A stretch of 64,000 nt of DNA from Paenibacillus etheri. Lineage in GTDB: Bacteria > Bacillota > Bacilli > Paenibacillales > Paenibacillaceae. Each line of letters starts with the position of its first letter. Position 1 is the first letter of the stretch. Under the pieces are notes generated by a model. That model saw nothing but the letters and a program-made list of their open reading frames with translations. It did no database searches and was not told the origin of the DNA. This document shows, piece by piece, positions 7,509-15,770 of the stretch. The stretch lies in contig NZ_LCZJ02000037.1 of NCBI RefSeq assembly GCF_001012825.1, forward strand, positions 553,695 through 617,694, read 5' to 3'. The position numbers were made by a program, and so were the translations under genes.

Positions 7509-8524
7509 TAGTATTCAAGATGCTCCTTCTCGTGAACGCGTTTATGAAAGACAAAGTAACTCCAAATTTGATATCCCAATACGAATGGAAGGATGGTCAG
7601 TGCCACAATCGTCATTACCTTTAAAGAGTAATGTCCCGAAGCCGCATTGGTAATTGTCAAATTAAAGGCTTGATCGATTGAACTAATCATAACACGTGGG
7701 AACAATCCTACAAAGATAGAAGTTACGGACAATGCTATTACCGCTCCTGTCATTCCAAAAGCGTAGCCATCCTTCTTCTTCGTCATGAAAAAACCCGATA
7801 ATATGAACGCGATAATTCCCAACGCTACTATAATCATAAGAACTAAACCACGTTGTTCGAAAATATCAGTCATATAATAAGTCATTACCACGAAAGCAAG
7901 CAATAGAGCCCCAAGTGGCAAAAGCAATCTTTGCGCCATTTTTCGAGCGCGAGCCTGTAGATCACCCACTGTACGCAGGGTAGTGAACATTAGTCCATGC
8001 ACCAAACAAAGAAGAACAACAGTCACACCAGCTACTACGGTATACACATTTACGATATCTGTAAAACCTGCGTACATTTGCATATCCCCATCAATCGGCA
8101 AACCTTTGATGAAGCTGGCGAACACCACAGCAAGGAGGAAAGGTGGGAGGAAGCTGCCGAAAAAGATACAAACATCCCAAGTTTTTTTCCAAGCTACGGA
8201 ATCCCGTTTACCTCTAAATTCAAAAGCAACACCACGTGCAATCAAAGCTAATAAAGCAAAGACAAAGGGAATGTAAAATCCGCTAAATAACGTTGCATAC
8301 CACTCAGGGAAAGCCGCAAACATTGCACCCGCGGCAGTAATTAGCCATACCTCATTTCCATCCCAGAAGGGTCCGATCGAGTTAATCAGAATCCGGCGCT
8401 CAGTATCATTCTTAGCGAGTATTTGTGTTTCCATCCCTACGCCGAAATCAAAACCCTCCAGGAAGAAGAACCCTATAAACAGAACTGCAATGAGCACAAA
8501 CCACAATTCATTAAGAGAAATCAT
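7508..8524 (-). CDS. cydB: Cytochrome d ubiquinol oxidase subunit II (CydB)
   Basis: This 338-residue membrane subunit of the bd-type quinol oxidase pairs with CydA. Conserved features are LEGFDFGVGM near residue 24, GPFWDGNEVWLITAAGAMFAAFP (about 51-73) and LPPFLLAVVFASFIKGLP. It lacks redox hemes of its own in this family but stabilises the heme-bearing CydA. The start ATG overlaps the cydA stop by 4 bp. The bd oxidase reduces O2 at low oxygen tension with menaquinol as donor in Firmicutes. Confidence 0.96.
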   Translation of the reverse strand: MISLNELWFVLIAVLFIGFFFLEGFDFGVGMETQILAKNDTERRILINSIGPFWDGNEVWLITAAGAMFAAFPEWYATLFSGFYIPFVFALLALIARGVAFEFRGKRDSVAWKKTWDVCIFFGSFLPPFLLAVVFASFIKGLPIDGDMQMYAGFTDIVNVYTVVAGVTVVLLCLVHGLMFTTLRTVGDLQARARKMAQRLLLPLGALLLAFVVMTYYMTDIFEQRGLVLMIIVALGIIAFILSGFFMTKKKDGYAFGMTGAVIALSVTSIFVGLFPRVMISSIDQAFNLTITNAASGHYSLKVMTIVALTILPFVLGYQIWSYFVFHKRVHEKEHLEY

Positions 8525-9915
8525 TGGGCGCCCTCCTCGTTATATGGATCATGCGAATCCCCGTGATCGTTATCCATCGCATAAGGACCTTTTTTAATGA
8601 CTTTCATAAACAAACCAATCAGTACTAATCCAAGAATTGCGTAAATCGTTGTAAAAGAAATAACAGAGAATAGAACCTGACCACTCGTAATATTAGGCGA
8701 CACACTGTCTTCCGTTGTCATCAGTCCGAATACCGTCCATGGCTGACGCCCGAATTCGGTCATGACCCAGCCCGCTGTATTTGCGATTGGAGGAAGCAGT
8801 ATTCCCCATAACATAAACCGCATAAACCAAGTGTTTGGACGGTCCATCTTCTTACGCCACATTAAATACATTGCGTACATACCCATTACGATCATTAACG
8901 TTCCTGCTAGAACCATGATCCGGAAACTCCAGAATGTCGTACGTACTGGCGGGATATAGTCACCAGGGCCATAGCTTTGCTCGTACTCAGCTTGCAGCTC
9001 AAGCATACCTTTAACTTCACCGGAAAATTTACTGTATGAAAGGAAGCTCAGCATATAAGGAATTTGAAATTCCCCAGTACTTTCTTGCTTCTCAGGATCA
9101 ATGTTTGCCCATACGGTCCAAGGTGCCGGGTCACCACTCTTACCCCACAGTCCTTCGGAAGCCGCCATCTTCATAGGTTGAGTCTCAACCAAATACTGTG
9201 CTTGCGCATGGCCTGCCACGGCTACACCAATAGAAGAAATGATACCTACGATCGCTGCAATTTGAAAAGATTTCTTAAAGAAAGATACATCTTGTTTCTT
9301 CAATATCTTATACGCACTAATACCTGTTACGAGGAAGGCACCTGTTGCATAAGCAGCAAGAACCGTGTGCGGGAATTCAACCAGCAATTGTCCGTTCGTA
9401 ATGAGCGCGAAGAAATCATTCATTTCTGCACGTCCATTATTTATCGCAAATCCCACAGGATGCTGCATAAAGGAGTTCGCTGCTAGAATCCAGAAAGCGG
9501 ATAACATCGTACCGAATGCTACCAGCCAGATGGACATCAAGTGCACTCTCTTAGACACTTTGTCCCAGCCAAATATCCAAATTCCAATAAAAGTAGACTC
9601 CAGAAAAAAGGCTGCCAATGCTTCAACTGCAAGCGGAGCCCCGAAGACATCACCCACAAAACGTGAATAATCAGACCAGTTCATCCCGAACTGAAATTCC
9701 TGCAAAATCCCTGTAACTACCCCTACTGCAAAGTTGATGAGAAACAGCTTTCCCCAAAACTGCGCCATTCTTTTGTACTCTTCATTTCCTTTTCTAACGT
9801 ACATTGTCTCCATGATCGCAATCAAGAGCGCTAGTCCGATTGATACCGGTACAAAGAAATAGTGGAATATTGTCGTCGACGCAAATTGTATACGCGACAG
9901 CATTACTGTATCCAT
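8521..9915 (-). CDS. cydA: Cytochrome d ubiquinol oxidase subunit I (CydA)
   Basis: This 464-residue heme subunit binds hemes b558, b595 and d. It starts MDTVMLSRIQFASTTIFHYFF, with His18 as the predicted b595 ligand. EFPHTVLAAYATGAF carries the predicted b558 histidine, and GRQPWTVFG is the conserved quinol-oxidase motif near residue 385. The length fits the short-Q-loop form common in Firmicutes. It is the first gene of cydABDC and is preceded by two TGTGA-N6-TCACA palindromes and a TATAAT -10 box, which points to oxygen or redox control. Confidence 0.97.
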   Translation of the reverse strand: MDTVMLSRIQFASTTIFHYFFVPVSIGLALLIAIMETMYVRKGNEEYKRMAQFWGKLFLINFAVGVVTGILQEFQFGMNWSDYSRFVGDVFGAPLAVEALAAFFLESTFIGIWIFGWDKVSKRVHLMSIWLVAFGTMLSAFWILAANSFMQHPVGFAINNGRAEMNDFFALITNGQLLVEFPHTVLAAYATGAFLVTGISAYKILKKQDVSFFKKSFQIAAIVGIISSIGVAVAGHAQAQYLVETQPMKMAASEGLWGKSGDPAPWTVWANIDPEKQESTGEFQIPYMLSFLSYSKFSGEVKGMLELQAEYEQSYGPGDYIPPVRTTFWSFRIMVLAGTLMIVMGMYAMYLMWRKKMDRPNTWFMRFMLWGILLPPIANTAGWVMTEFGRQPWTVFGLMTTEDSVSPNITSGQVLFSVISFTTIYAILGLVLIGLFMKVIKKGPYAMDNDHGDSHDPYNEEGAQ

Positions 9916-9945
9916 ATTTTTCCCTTCCTTCTCCCCTTTTCGTTA

Positions 9946-9951
9946 ATTATA
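9946..9951 (-). promoter_or_regulatory. -10 box of the cydA promoter
   Basis: TATAAT on the reverse strand, 31 bp before the cydA ATG, has no recognisable -35 box. This is typical of activator-dependent promoters. The nearest FNR/Rex-type palindrome is centred about 46 bp upstream of the estimated start. Confidence 0.55.
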
Positions 9952-9977
9952 TTGTGTCAAATATTTAAACGCCTTTT

Positions 9978-9993
9978 TGTGATAAATGTCACA
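9978..9993. promoter_or_regulatory. FNR/Rex-type palindrome 1 (cydA-proximal)
   Basis: TGTGA-TAAATG-TCACA matches the Gram-positive FNR consensus TGTGA-N6-TCACA exactly. It is centred about 46 bp upstream of the estimated cydA transcription start, close to the class II activator position. Confidence 0.7.
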
Positions 9994-10028
9994 CAAATGG
10001 GTGCTTTTAACGGTAAAATTCAAATGAT

Positions 10029-10046
10029 TTGTGACAAAAATCACAA
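10029..10046. promoter_or_regulatory. FNR/Rex-type palindrome 2 (cydA-distal)
   Basis: TTGTGA-CAAAAA-TCACAA matches the FNR core and also the outer half-sites of the Rex operator (TTGTGA...TCACAA). Its centre is 52 bp from palindrome 1, which is about five helical turns, so both sites face the same side of the DNA. Confidence 0.7.
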
Positions 10047-10065
10047 TTTACCTTAAAAAAAGCAA

Positions 10066-10091
10066 AAAAAATAAGACGGTTTGACCGTCTT
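10066..10091 (-). terminator. Terminator of the YdjO-like gene
   Basis: AAGACGGT and ACCGTCTT with a 3-nt loop, followed on the reverse strand by ATTTTTTTT. It lies 48 bp after the stop codon. Confidence 0.85.
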
Positions 10092-10138
10092 GAGGTTGTT
10101 CACTGCTCTATAACAATCTTGACTCATAAAGGCATTGG

Positions 10139-10369
10139 TTAGGTAATGGAAATACCCTTCTTCAGCGATTTGAGATCGCCATTCGAATTAAGCAATTGTG
10201 GTAGCATCTTCGTGCTGCGAACCATTGGAGAGTCACATAGACGGCAAGAAGGCGCATGTTCAAATGCGAAATTATCCCTCATCCATCCGTTGCATCCATC
10301 ATTGGTACACGCCCAAATCGCGGTATTTTCTTCCGGTATTTCTTCCAAAGGTTTCTTCCGGTAGTTCAT
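10139..10369 (-). CDS. Cold-inducible YdjO-like zinc-binding protein
   Basis: The start chosen is the ATG at 10369, with GGGAGGAA upstream; a longer reading frame to 10396 lacks a ribosome-binding site. The 76-residue protein has WACTNDGCNGWMRDNF and SCRLCDSPM, so two cysteine pairs (C-x4-C and C-x2-C) can form a zinc site. This matches the YdjO family of Bacillales, which is described as cold-inducible. Its position directly downstream of a cold-shock gene supports that role, but each has its own terminator. The biochemical function is unknown. Confidence 0.75.
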   Translation of the reverse strand: MNYRKKPLEEIPEENTAIWACTNDGCNGWMRDNFAFEHAPSCRLCDSPMVRSTKMLPQLLNSNGDLKSLKKGISIT

Positions 10370-10414
10370 TGCCGTTCCTCCCATCCTGTAAGTCAATAGT
10401 GACTAACTAGATAT

Positions 10415-10450
10415 AAAAAGACCGTCCCAACTTTCACAAGCTGGGACGGT
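10415..10450 (-). terminator. Terminator of the cold-shock gene
   Basis: The reverse strand shows ACCGTCCCA pairing with TGGGACGGT, then CTTTTTATAT. It lies just after the csp stop at 10462. Confidence 0.85.
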
Positions 10451-10461
10451 TTCTTCTATTA

Positions 10462-10662
10462 TTACAGTTTTACAACGTTTTCGGCTTGTGGTCCACGGTT
10501 GCCTTGAACAACGTTGAATTCAACGCGTTGGCCTTCGTCCAAAGTTTTGAAGCCGTCGCCAGTGATTGCGCTGAAGTGAACGAATACGTCGCTTCCGCCT
10601 TCAACTTCGATAAATCCGAATCCTTTTTCTGCGTTGAACCATTTAACTGTACCTGTTTGCAT
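10462..10662 (-). CDS. CspA-family cold-shock protein
   Basis: This 66-residue single-OB-fold RNA chaperone melts mRNA structure in the cold and in normal growth. It starts [23 protein letters not shown]-1 KGFGFIEV (about 13-20) and RNP-2 VFVHF (about 26-30) are intact. The start at 10662 has GGAGGT 7 bp upstream; an in-frame ATG at 10677 is less well placed. The closest Bacillus homologues are CspB/C/D. The 5' leader is about 75 nt, as is common for csp genes. Confidence 0.96.
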   Translation of the reverse strand: MQTGTVKWFNAEKGFGFIEVEGGSDVFVHFSAITGDGFKTLDEGQRVEFNVVQGNRGPQAENVVKL

Positions 10663-10742
10663 GTGTGTTACCTCCACAAATTTAAATTAATATGTTCTTT
10701 TTATCTTCAAACAAAGAAAAAATTCACACATTGAAAAAGGTT

Positions 10743-10771
10743 GTATTACCAAATATAACAGCCCTTTTCAA
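10743..10771 (-). promoter_or_regulatory. Promoter of the cold-shock gene
   Basis: On the reverse strand TTGAAA (10766-10771), a 17-bp spacer and TAATAC (10743-10748), with an extended -10 TG. It gives a leader of about 75 nt. Confidence 0.6.
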
Positions 10772-10779
10772 TGCGAAAA

Positions 10780-11080
10780 TTAGGGACTAAATGTATGATT
10801 GATATCATATTACCACACCTGATTAGCAAAGGCAAGCAAGCATCCGTATATATCCGGTTCTACCCTAATAAGTATTACCTTCCAATGTAAGGGTTGCCAG
10901 TCCGCCCAAAATTCATTAAATCAGCTTATAATTGCCATATTTATCAAAACTTTAGAAGAAACAGATCCCCGATAGCGATACAAAGTATCGCTATTTCAGG
11001 AAGGTCTACCTTCACATCTGAAGGGGTAGTCCGTCTACTTGTCATTACTGCTATATCATTATATGCCGACTTCCAGCATA
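10780..11080. other. Gene-free interval with tandem palindromes
   Basis: No coding sequence is supported here. The notable content is a perfect palindromic hairpin at 10972-10994 (ATAGCGATAC-aaa-GTATCGCTAT), followed at 11000-11013 by GAAGGT-ct-ACCTTC. Neither is followed by a good T run, so they are not convincing terminators for htrA, which ends at 11081. Confidence 0.5.
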
Positions 11081-12325
11081 TTATTCCTCTGGTTTTTCAA
11101 GAAGTTTAACCGTCGTCTGATTTACTTTACCATTTCGGTAATAAGTAATCTTCAGGTCCTCACCAATCTTCGTCTGATTATATAAATATTTGCGAAGGGA
11201 AAGCGTGGATGTAATAGGTTCATCATTAAATTTCGTAATTACATCATTGAACTGCAATCCGGCTTCCATTGCAGGCCCAACAGCATCCAGAACGACTACC
11301 CCATCCTTAACATTGTTCGGTAGGTTCAGTTCCTTGCGTTGGTCCTCTGCGAGAGGAATGTAAGGGTTGTTTAAATCTACGGAATATACACCTAAGTAGG
11401 AACGAGCAATACGGCCTTTTTCAACCAGCTCATTAGCAGTATCAATCACATAATTAGCTGGAATAGCAAATCCCAGACCCTCTACACCTGCATCGGAGAT
11501 TTTCATCGTGTTAATACCGATGACTTTACCCTCCAGATCAACAAGCGCACCGCCGCTATTGCCTTCATTAATCGCCGCATCGGTCTGAATAACCTCTTGC
11601 TCCCAATCATATACCCCGTCCTGATTCAAGGATACGGGAACCTTACGTTCAGTATAGCTGACAATCCCCGAAGTCAATGTGTCTCCAAGTCCTAACGGGT
11701 TACCGATGGCAATGACCGTTTCACCTAGGCGAAGCTTGGAGGAATCCCCGAGCTGTGCAATCGTATTGATGCCCTTGGCGTCAATAGAAAGAACTGCGAT
11801 GTCACTCACTTTATCCGTTCCAACAAGTGTAGCTTTACGTGTCTCACCATCCACAGTTACAACCTCAAGATTGCCGGAGTCTTCGATGACATGGTTATTA
11901 GTAATGATAAATGCTTTATTATCTACTTTTTTATAAATCACTCCAGAGCCTAGTGCTGACTCATCCAGAATGTTCAATTCTTTATTATCTTCCTTATGAT
12001 TGATTATACTTACTACTGCAGGACGCACCGTAGCAGCAGCTTGAATGATACGGTCAAACGGATCACTGCTTGGGGCAACCTCCCCAGTTGTTACTACTGA
12101 CTTTGGGGCAGCTTCGTGACTCATTTGTCCAGTAAGCACACTGAACAAAAACACTGCCACCACAGCACTAATTAAGGAGCAGACGGCGGATATTTGCCAA
12201 GTGGATAAGCCCTTACGCGATCTTCGCACAGAATGCTTGCGGTTAGCAAATGATCCCTTTGATGCTTCATCCCCTCTGGACCGTGATACTTTAGTTGAAT
12301 AGAAATCGTCATCAAACAATCCCAC
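11081..12325 (-). CDS. htrA: HtrA-like membrane-anchored serine protease (YycK/HtrC)
   Basis: This 414-residue S1C-family protease has a cytoplasmic N-terminus, one membrane segment (about 44-64) and an extracellular trypsin-like domain. The predicted catalytic triad is His145 (NNHVIE), Asp175 (SDIAVL) and Ser257 (EGNSGGAL). One PDZ domain follows (about 310-400, GLQFNDVITKFNDEPI). It degrades or chaperones misfolded secreted proteins. The start is a GTG with AGGGGGAG 7 bp upstream. It is the last member of the walRK-yycHIJ-htrA cluster but is separated from yycJ by a gene-sized gap with an oppositely oriented small gene. Confidence 0.93.
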   Translation of the reverse strand: MGLFDDDFYSTKVSRSRGDEASKGSFANRKHSVRRSRKGLSTWQISAVCSLISAVVAVFLFSVLTGQMSHEAAPKSVVTTGEVAPSSDPFDRIIQAAATVRPAVVSIINHKEDNKELNILDESALGSGVIYKKVDNKAFIITNNHVIEDSGNLEVVTVDGETRKATLVGTDKVSDIAVLSIDAKGINTIAQLGDSSKLRLGETVIAIGNPLGLGDTLTSGIVSYTERKVPVSLNQDGVYDWEQEVIQTDAAINEGNSGGALVDLEGKVIGINTMKISDAGVEGLGFAIPANYVIDTANELVEKGRIARSYLGVYSVDLNNPYIPLAEDQRKELNLPNNVKDGVVVLDAVGPAMEAGLQFNDVITKFNDEPITSTLSLRKYLYNQTKIGEDLKITYYRNGKVNQTTVKLLEKPEE

Positions 12326-12592
12326 CGTAAATCTCCCCCTTCTATTGCCAACCGTTCACAGTATCTAAAACCTGAACCTCTAGCAATCACGTTCCAAGCA
12401 TAAACCTCTGCATTCTTTAGACTCCAACAGTCACTAAAAAGTTTCACTTTATCCATTAACCCCACAATAGTTTCAGTTAATCGAAAGAATATTAGAATCT
12501 TTCAATATATCTTCTCTACTAGGAATATTTTGTAACTTAAAAGACTACAATAATAGAAACGTTCCATAAATTTAGGGTTTGCTTATCACGTC

Positions 12593-12655
12593 TATAATTG
12601 TATCACAGGCAACCCTCAATTCGTGATTTTCCTGAGGTAAAAAGCCTGCGAATTT
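12593..12655 (+). promoter_or_regulatory. Promoter -10 and structured leader with T run
   Basis: TATAAT (12593-12598) would start a transcript near 12604. The first bases form nested stems, CAGGC (12606-12610) with GCCTG (12644-12648) and CCTCA with TGAGG, followed by TTTTTT. An alternative stem AATTCG/CGAATT overlaps the first. This resembles an attenuator or small riboswitch-like leader in front of the gene at 12700. No known riboswitch class is recognised. Confidence 0.4.
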
Positions 12656-12699
12656 TTTACAACTCTAGTTCTATTTTCACTACATAAGGAGGTAAAATT

Positions 12700-12909
12700 A
12701 TGAGTTCTTTTTCCACAAGTATGGATCTGGTCGAATTTATCGGTAAGCTTGGTGATTTGAAGGATGAACACTACCATATGACCCTTGCCTTCAGTGCTAT
12801 GATCGAATTAATGATCGATAAAGGCCTGATCTCTCGCCAAGAATTAGAACGAAAAACTGCCGAGCTTGATCAGCTTATGACAACTGGCTCAACTTATCCC
12901 ATGGCGTAG
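12700..12909 (+). CDS. Small conserved-looking protein of unknown function
   Basis: A 69-residue ORF with an excellent ribosome-binding site (AAGGAGGT, 7 bp before ATG). It is predicted to be helical and acidic, with no membrane segment or signal peptide. The part MIELMIDKGLISRQELERK resembles the helix-turn motifs seen after nitrile-hydratase-type and other helical domains, but this is not enough to assign a family. It lies opposite to the wal cluster, between htrA and yycJ, and its last 35 bases overlap the 3' end of yycJ tail to tail. Upstream are a -10 box and a structured leader. Confidence 0.7.
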   Translation: MSSFSTSMDLVEFIGKLGDLKDEHYHMTLAFSAMIELMIDKGLISRQELERKTAELDQLMTTGSTYPMA

Positions 12910-13684
12910 GTTGATCATAATACGTATCGCAAAGCTTAAACTCACTATCTTTGAAGAAACAGCCCCGATCCTCCATTGCGCAACGTACCGACATTTTAGC
13001 CAGATCCATCATATTATGATCCCGGCTTAAATGCGCTAAATAGGTACGCTTGGTCCGTCCTGTGAGTATTTCACTAAGTGCTGCTCCGGCAGCTTCATTA
13101 GAAAGGTGACCCATATCACCAAGTATGCGTCGTTTCGTATTCCACGGGTAACGTCCCATCCTCAGCATTTCAATATCATGATTCGCTTCCAGTACCAATA
13201 CGTCCGCATCTGAAATCGCATCTCTTACCTTGTCGCTAACATACCCCAGGTCTGTAGCTACACACAGCTTTTCTTTTCCATCATAAAAGTTGTAACCCAC
13301 CGGTTCCGCCGCATCATGAGAAATCGCAAACGATTCTACTCGCAGACTGCCAAAATCCCTATGCTGTCCCGACTCCATAATGATTCGGTTGTAGTCCGGT
13401 ATTTTTCCAATGCCTTTCTCAATAGCTCCCCAGGTATTAGTGTTCGCATAAATCGGAAGATCGTATTTACGGGCCATTGCCCCGAGTCCCTTGATATGAT
13501 CGGAATGTTCGTGTGTGACTAGGATCCCGTCTATATCATTACCCGTTAGCTCGCGCATGGCCAACAGCTCATCGATCCGCTTGGCACTTAAACCCGCGTC
13601 AATCAAAAGTGTTGTCTCCCCGTTCCGTACCACCGTTACATTTCCGGTAGAACCACTGGACAGTACTGTAAATGAAATCCCCAT
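12875..13684 (-). CDS. walJ: MBL-fold metallohydrolase WalJ (YycJ)
   Basis: The start at 13684 is chosen because AGAAGGAGT lies just upstream and MGISFTVLSSGSTGN matches the family start; a longer frame to 13783 has no such signal and would run into yycI. The 269-residue protein is a metallo-beta-lactamase-fold hydrolase with THEHSDHIKG (HxHxDH metal motif, about residues 59-68), further metal ligands in AISHDA and a late HLS motif. In Bacillus and Staphylococcus it is linked to DNA metabolism and coordination of cell division with replication, with 5'-exonuclease activity. It is the fifth gene of the wal operon. Confidence 0.92.
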   Translation of the reverse strand: MGISFTVLSSGSTGNVTVVRNGETTLLIDAGLSAKRIDELLAMRELTGNDIDGILVTHEHSDHIKGLGAMARKYDLPIYANTNTWGAIEKGIGKIPDYNRIIMESGQHRDFGSLRVESFAISHDAAEPVGYNFYDGKEKLCVATDLGYVSDKVRDAISDADVLVLEANHDIEMLRMGRYPWNTKRRILGDMGHLSNEAAGAALSEILTGRTKRTYLAHLSRDHNMMDLAKMSVRCAMEDRGCFFKDSEFKLCDTYYDQPTPWDKLSQLS

Positions 13685-13698
13685 TTTCCTTACTCCTT

Positions 13699-14439
13699 CT
13701 AATCTGTTGTCTTCGGACTGATGATATCCGCACTTATAGCATCTACATAATAGGCATTGCCGTTCTCCAGCATGAACCGCCACATCGGCGACGCTACCTG
13801 ACTTTCGGAGTTGAACAGCTCACCGTAATACCCCAACTCAATCTCCTTCACTACGGAGTCTGCCGGAAAATATTTTTCAATCAAACTGCTAAGCGCTTGC
13901 GATGCCGGCAGTACCTTCTGTTCCTTATCGCTACTGCTTGCCCCTATTTCAATCTTCGGCGAGCGGAAAGCTACAATCTTCTGATCACTATTAATCAACT
14001 CTAATCTAACTCGGAATAGCGACCACTGATTCTGAACTAGCGGGTGAAGAACGAACTTTCCAACTTCACTTTCTTGAGAATCGAAGCGATAATTTGCAAT
14101 GTCCGGAATTTGACTCTCCAGCGCCTTGCTAAGGTCGGTGAATGAAGAGTAGATCAGCTTACTGTCTATAGGAACATCTAATTTAATGGGTGGTTCATTC
14201 TGCTCTTCAGCAGAATATCGATAAGTTATATTAGGAAGCTGCGGGGTAGAAGCCGGAATGGGACACAACACACGAATCCCTTTCTGCTCCATGACCGCCT
14301 GGGTTTCTTCGGACAGGGAAGTGAAATCGAGATTGGCACTAACCTGATCGCGCAAATCAATCCACAGCTGATAACATAGCAGCAGATTTAGACCTAAAAA
14401 GGCGCAAATTAGTACATTTTTGGCTCTTCCCCAATCCAT
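13699..14439 (-). CDS. walI: WalK-regulating membrane protein YycI (WalI)
   Basis: This 246-residue protein has one N-terminal membrane helix (AKNVLICAFLGLNLLLCYQLW, about residues 5-25) and an extracytoplasmic domain. YycI and YycH bind each other and WalK through their membrane helices to tune the sensor kinase. The order yycH-yycI-yycJ directly after walRK is diagnostic. Sequence conservation is low, as usual for this family, so the call depends partly on context. Confidence 0.88.
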   Translation of the reverse strand: MDWGRAKNVLICAFLGLNLLLCYQLWIDLRDQVSANLDFTSLSEETQAVMEQKGIRVLCPIPASTPQLPNITYRYSAEEQNEPPIKLDVPIDSKLIYSSFTDLSKALESQIPDIANYRFDSQESEVGKFVLHPLVQNQWSLFRVRLELINSDQKIVAFRSPKIEIGASSSDKEQKVLPASQALSSLIEKYFPADSVVKEIELGYYGELFNSESQVASPMWRFMLENGNAYYVDAISADIISPKTTD

Positions 14440-14477
14440 ACCCTTACCTCCTAAATGTTATATGAACGACTTGTACA

Positions 14478-15770
14478 TTAATTTAATGTAAGAACGCTGC
14501 CGTCAATAAGCGTAACCTTCCAGACTGGAAGCAGTTGCAGCTTCTCTTCTTTCACTACAGGTACATACGCAGGCGTCAAATCCTTCACTGCCGAAGTTTT
14601 GCTGACCACAGACAATTGATTCTCTAGCTCCACGCCTCCAGATAGCTCTACGATTTTCTTCTCTGCTTTACTCTCATCAATATAGATTAACGAGCGTTCA
14701 TAAGAGGATACGGTACCTTGCTGCAATTCCAGATTAATTACACCATACTGCAGCTGCGAATTACTCATGATCGGATAGGAGCCATACGGATAGGAGCCAT
14801 AATATTGTTGAAAAGAGACCTTTCTCTCCTGTCTCCCTTCCTCGGTAGCTTCAAGACGATAGGTTCCGTTCCATCCACCATATTCGTTCACAAATTCTAC
14901 AGCTTCAAGCGCATCCTTGGCAGGTGTACTATCTCCGGCTGGAAGTGCGGCAGGATCGCTATAGCTCATCCAATTCCGTTCCTTATCGACCTGAAGACTC
15001 CGTTTGCTATCCGTATAAATCTCCGAGCCATTTTTCTCGCGAATATATCTAGTGCTTCCAACATCGAAGAAAAGATTGTTCTGCATTTGTTCTATGGTAT
15101 ACATGCCTGAAGGCATCTCAACCTGAACCAGAGAAATCTTGCTGTCAGGCACATAATAATCACCGTCTACTGACTTGTAAGGCGTCCAGTTCTTGCCGAA
15201 ATCCACATGCTGCTGCACATCTTGCACGGTTAAATCCGCTTTTGCCGCTTCATATATAATGTCGCCTCTCGTACTGAAGAAAATGGCATGCGCTTTGGAG
15301 TCATTCTTAATGTTATAGATCCAAATACGATCGATGCTTTCTCCTTCAAATAGGGAATCAGGTGACAGCTGCATAACCCGCTGCAGTAACGTTACCGGAA
15401 TGCCGGATCCGAACGAAAGCTCAATCCCCGGATTCTCATTGCGAATCTTATCCCAGTCATAATCCTGTACCGAGTGCCGCTGGAAGCTTTCAAATCCACG
15501 CCCTTTTAACCGATTCATAATCAAGCTATAGAACGTTGAGTCTGGATAAAAAAGCGTATGCTTGTTATCACCCATATGGATGATCATTTTGTCAGGGTAC
15601 AACAGGTTCTCAACCTTTTCTTTCGTTCCCATATTGTCTGTCTTCACATATAGATTCTCGGAGAGTACCGCAGAGTCTGCACCAGGCAAGCGATAAATCA
15701 AATAATAACTCTCAACAAGGCTTCCCAGCACGAGCAAGGCTAGAATCCATGACTTCAATCTCTCCTTCAT
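14478..15770 (-). CDS. walH: WalK-regulating membrane protein YycH (WalH)
   Basis: This 430-residue protein starts [30 protein letters not shown], with one membrane helix at about residues 8-28 and a large extracytoplasmic part of two-domain PepSY-like fold. With YycI it controls WalK autokinase activity. Its start codon overlaps the walK stop by 4 bp (ATGA), so it is translationally coupled to the kinase. A repeat SYPYGSYP occurs near residue 325. Confidence 0.9.
   Translation of the reverse strand: MKERLKSWILALLVLGSLVESYYLIYRLPGADSAVLSENLYVKTDNMGTKEKVENLLYPDKMIIHMGDNKHTLFYPDSTFYSLIMNRLKGRGFESFQRHSVQDYDWDKIRNENPGIELSFGSGIPVTLLQRVMQLSPDSLFEGESIDRIWIYNIKNDSKAHAIFFSTRGDIIYEAAKADLTVQDVQQHVDFGKNWTPYKSVDGDYYVPDSKISLVQVEMPSGMYTIEQMQNNLFFDVGSTRYIREKNGSEIYTDSKRSLQVDKERNWMSYSDPAALPAGDSTPAKDALEAVEFVNEYGGWNGTYRLEATEEGRQERKVSFQQYYGSYPYGSYPIMSNSQLQYGVINLELQQGTVSSYERSLIYIDESKAEKKIVELSGGVELENQLSVVSKTSAVKDLTPAYVPVVKEEKLQLLPVWKVTLIDGSVLTLN

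Noticed and set aside
9978-10046. CRP/cAMP sites upstream of cydA
   Set aside because: TGTGA-N6-TCACA is also the E. coli CRP consensus, but Firmicutes lack cAMP-CRP catabolite control, so FNR or Rex is the better reading.
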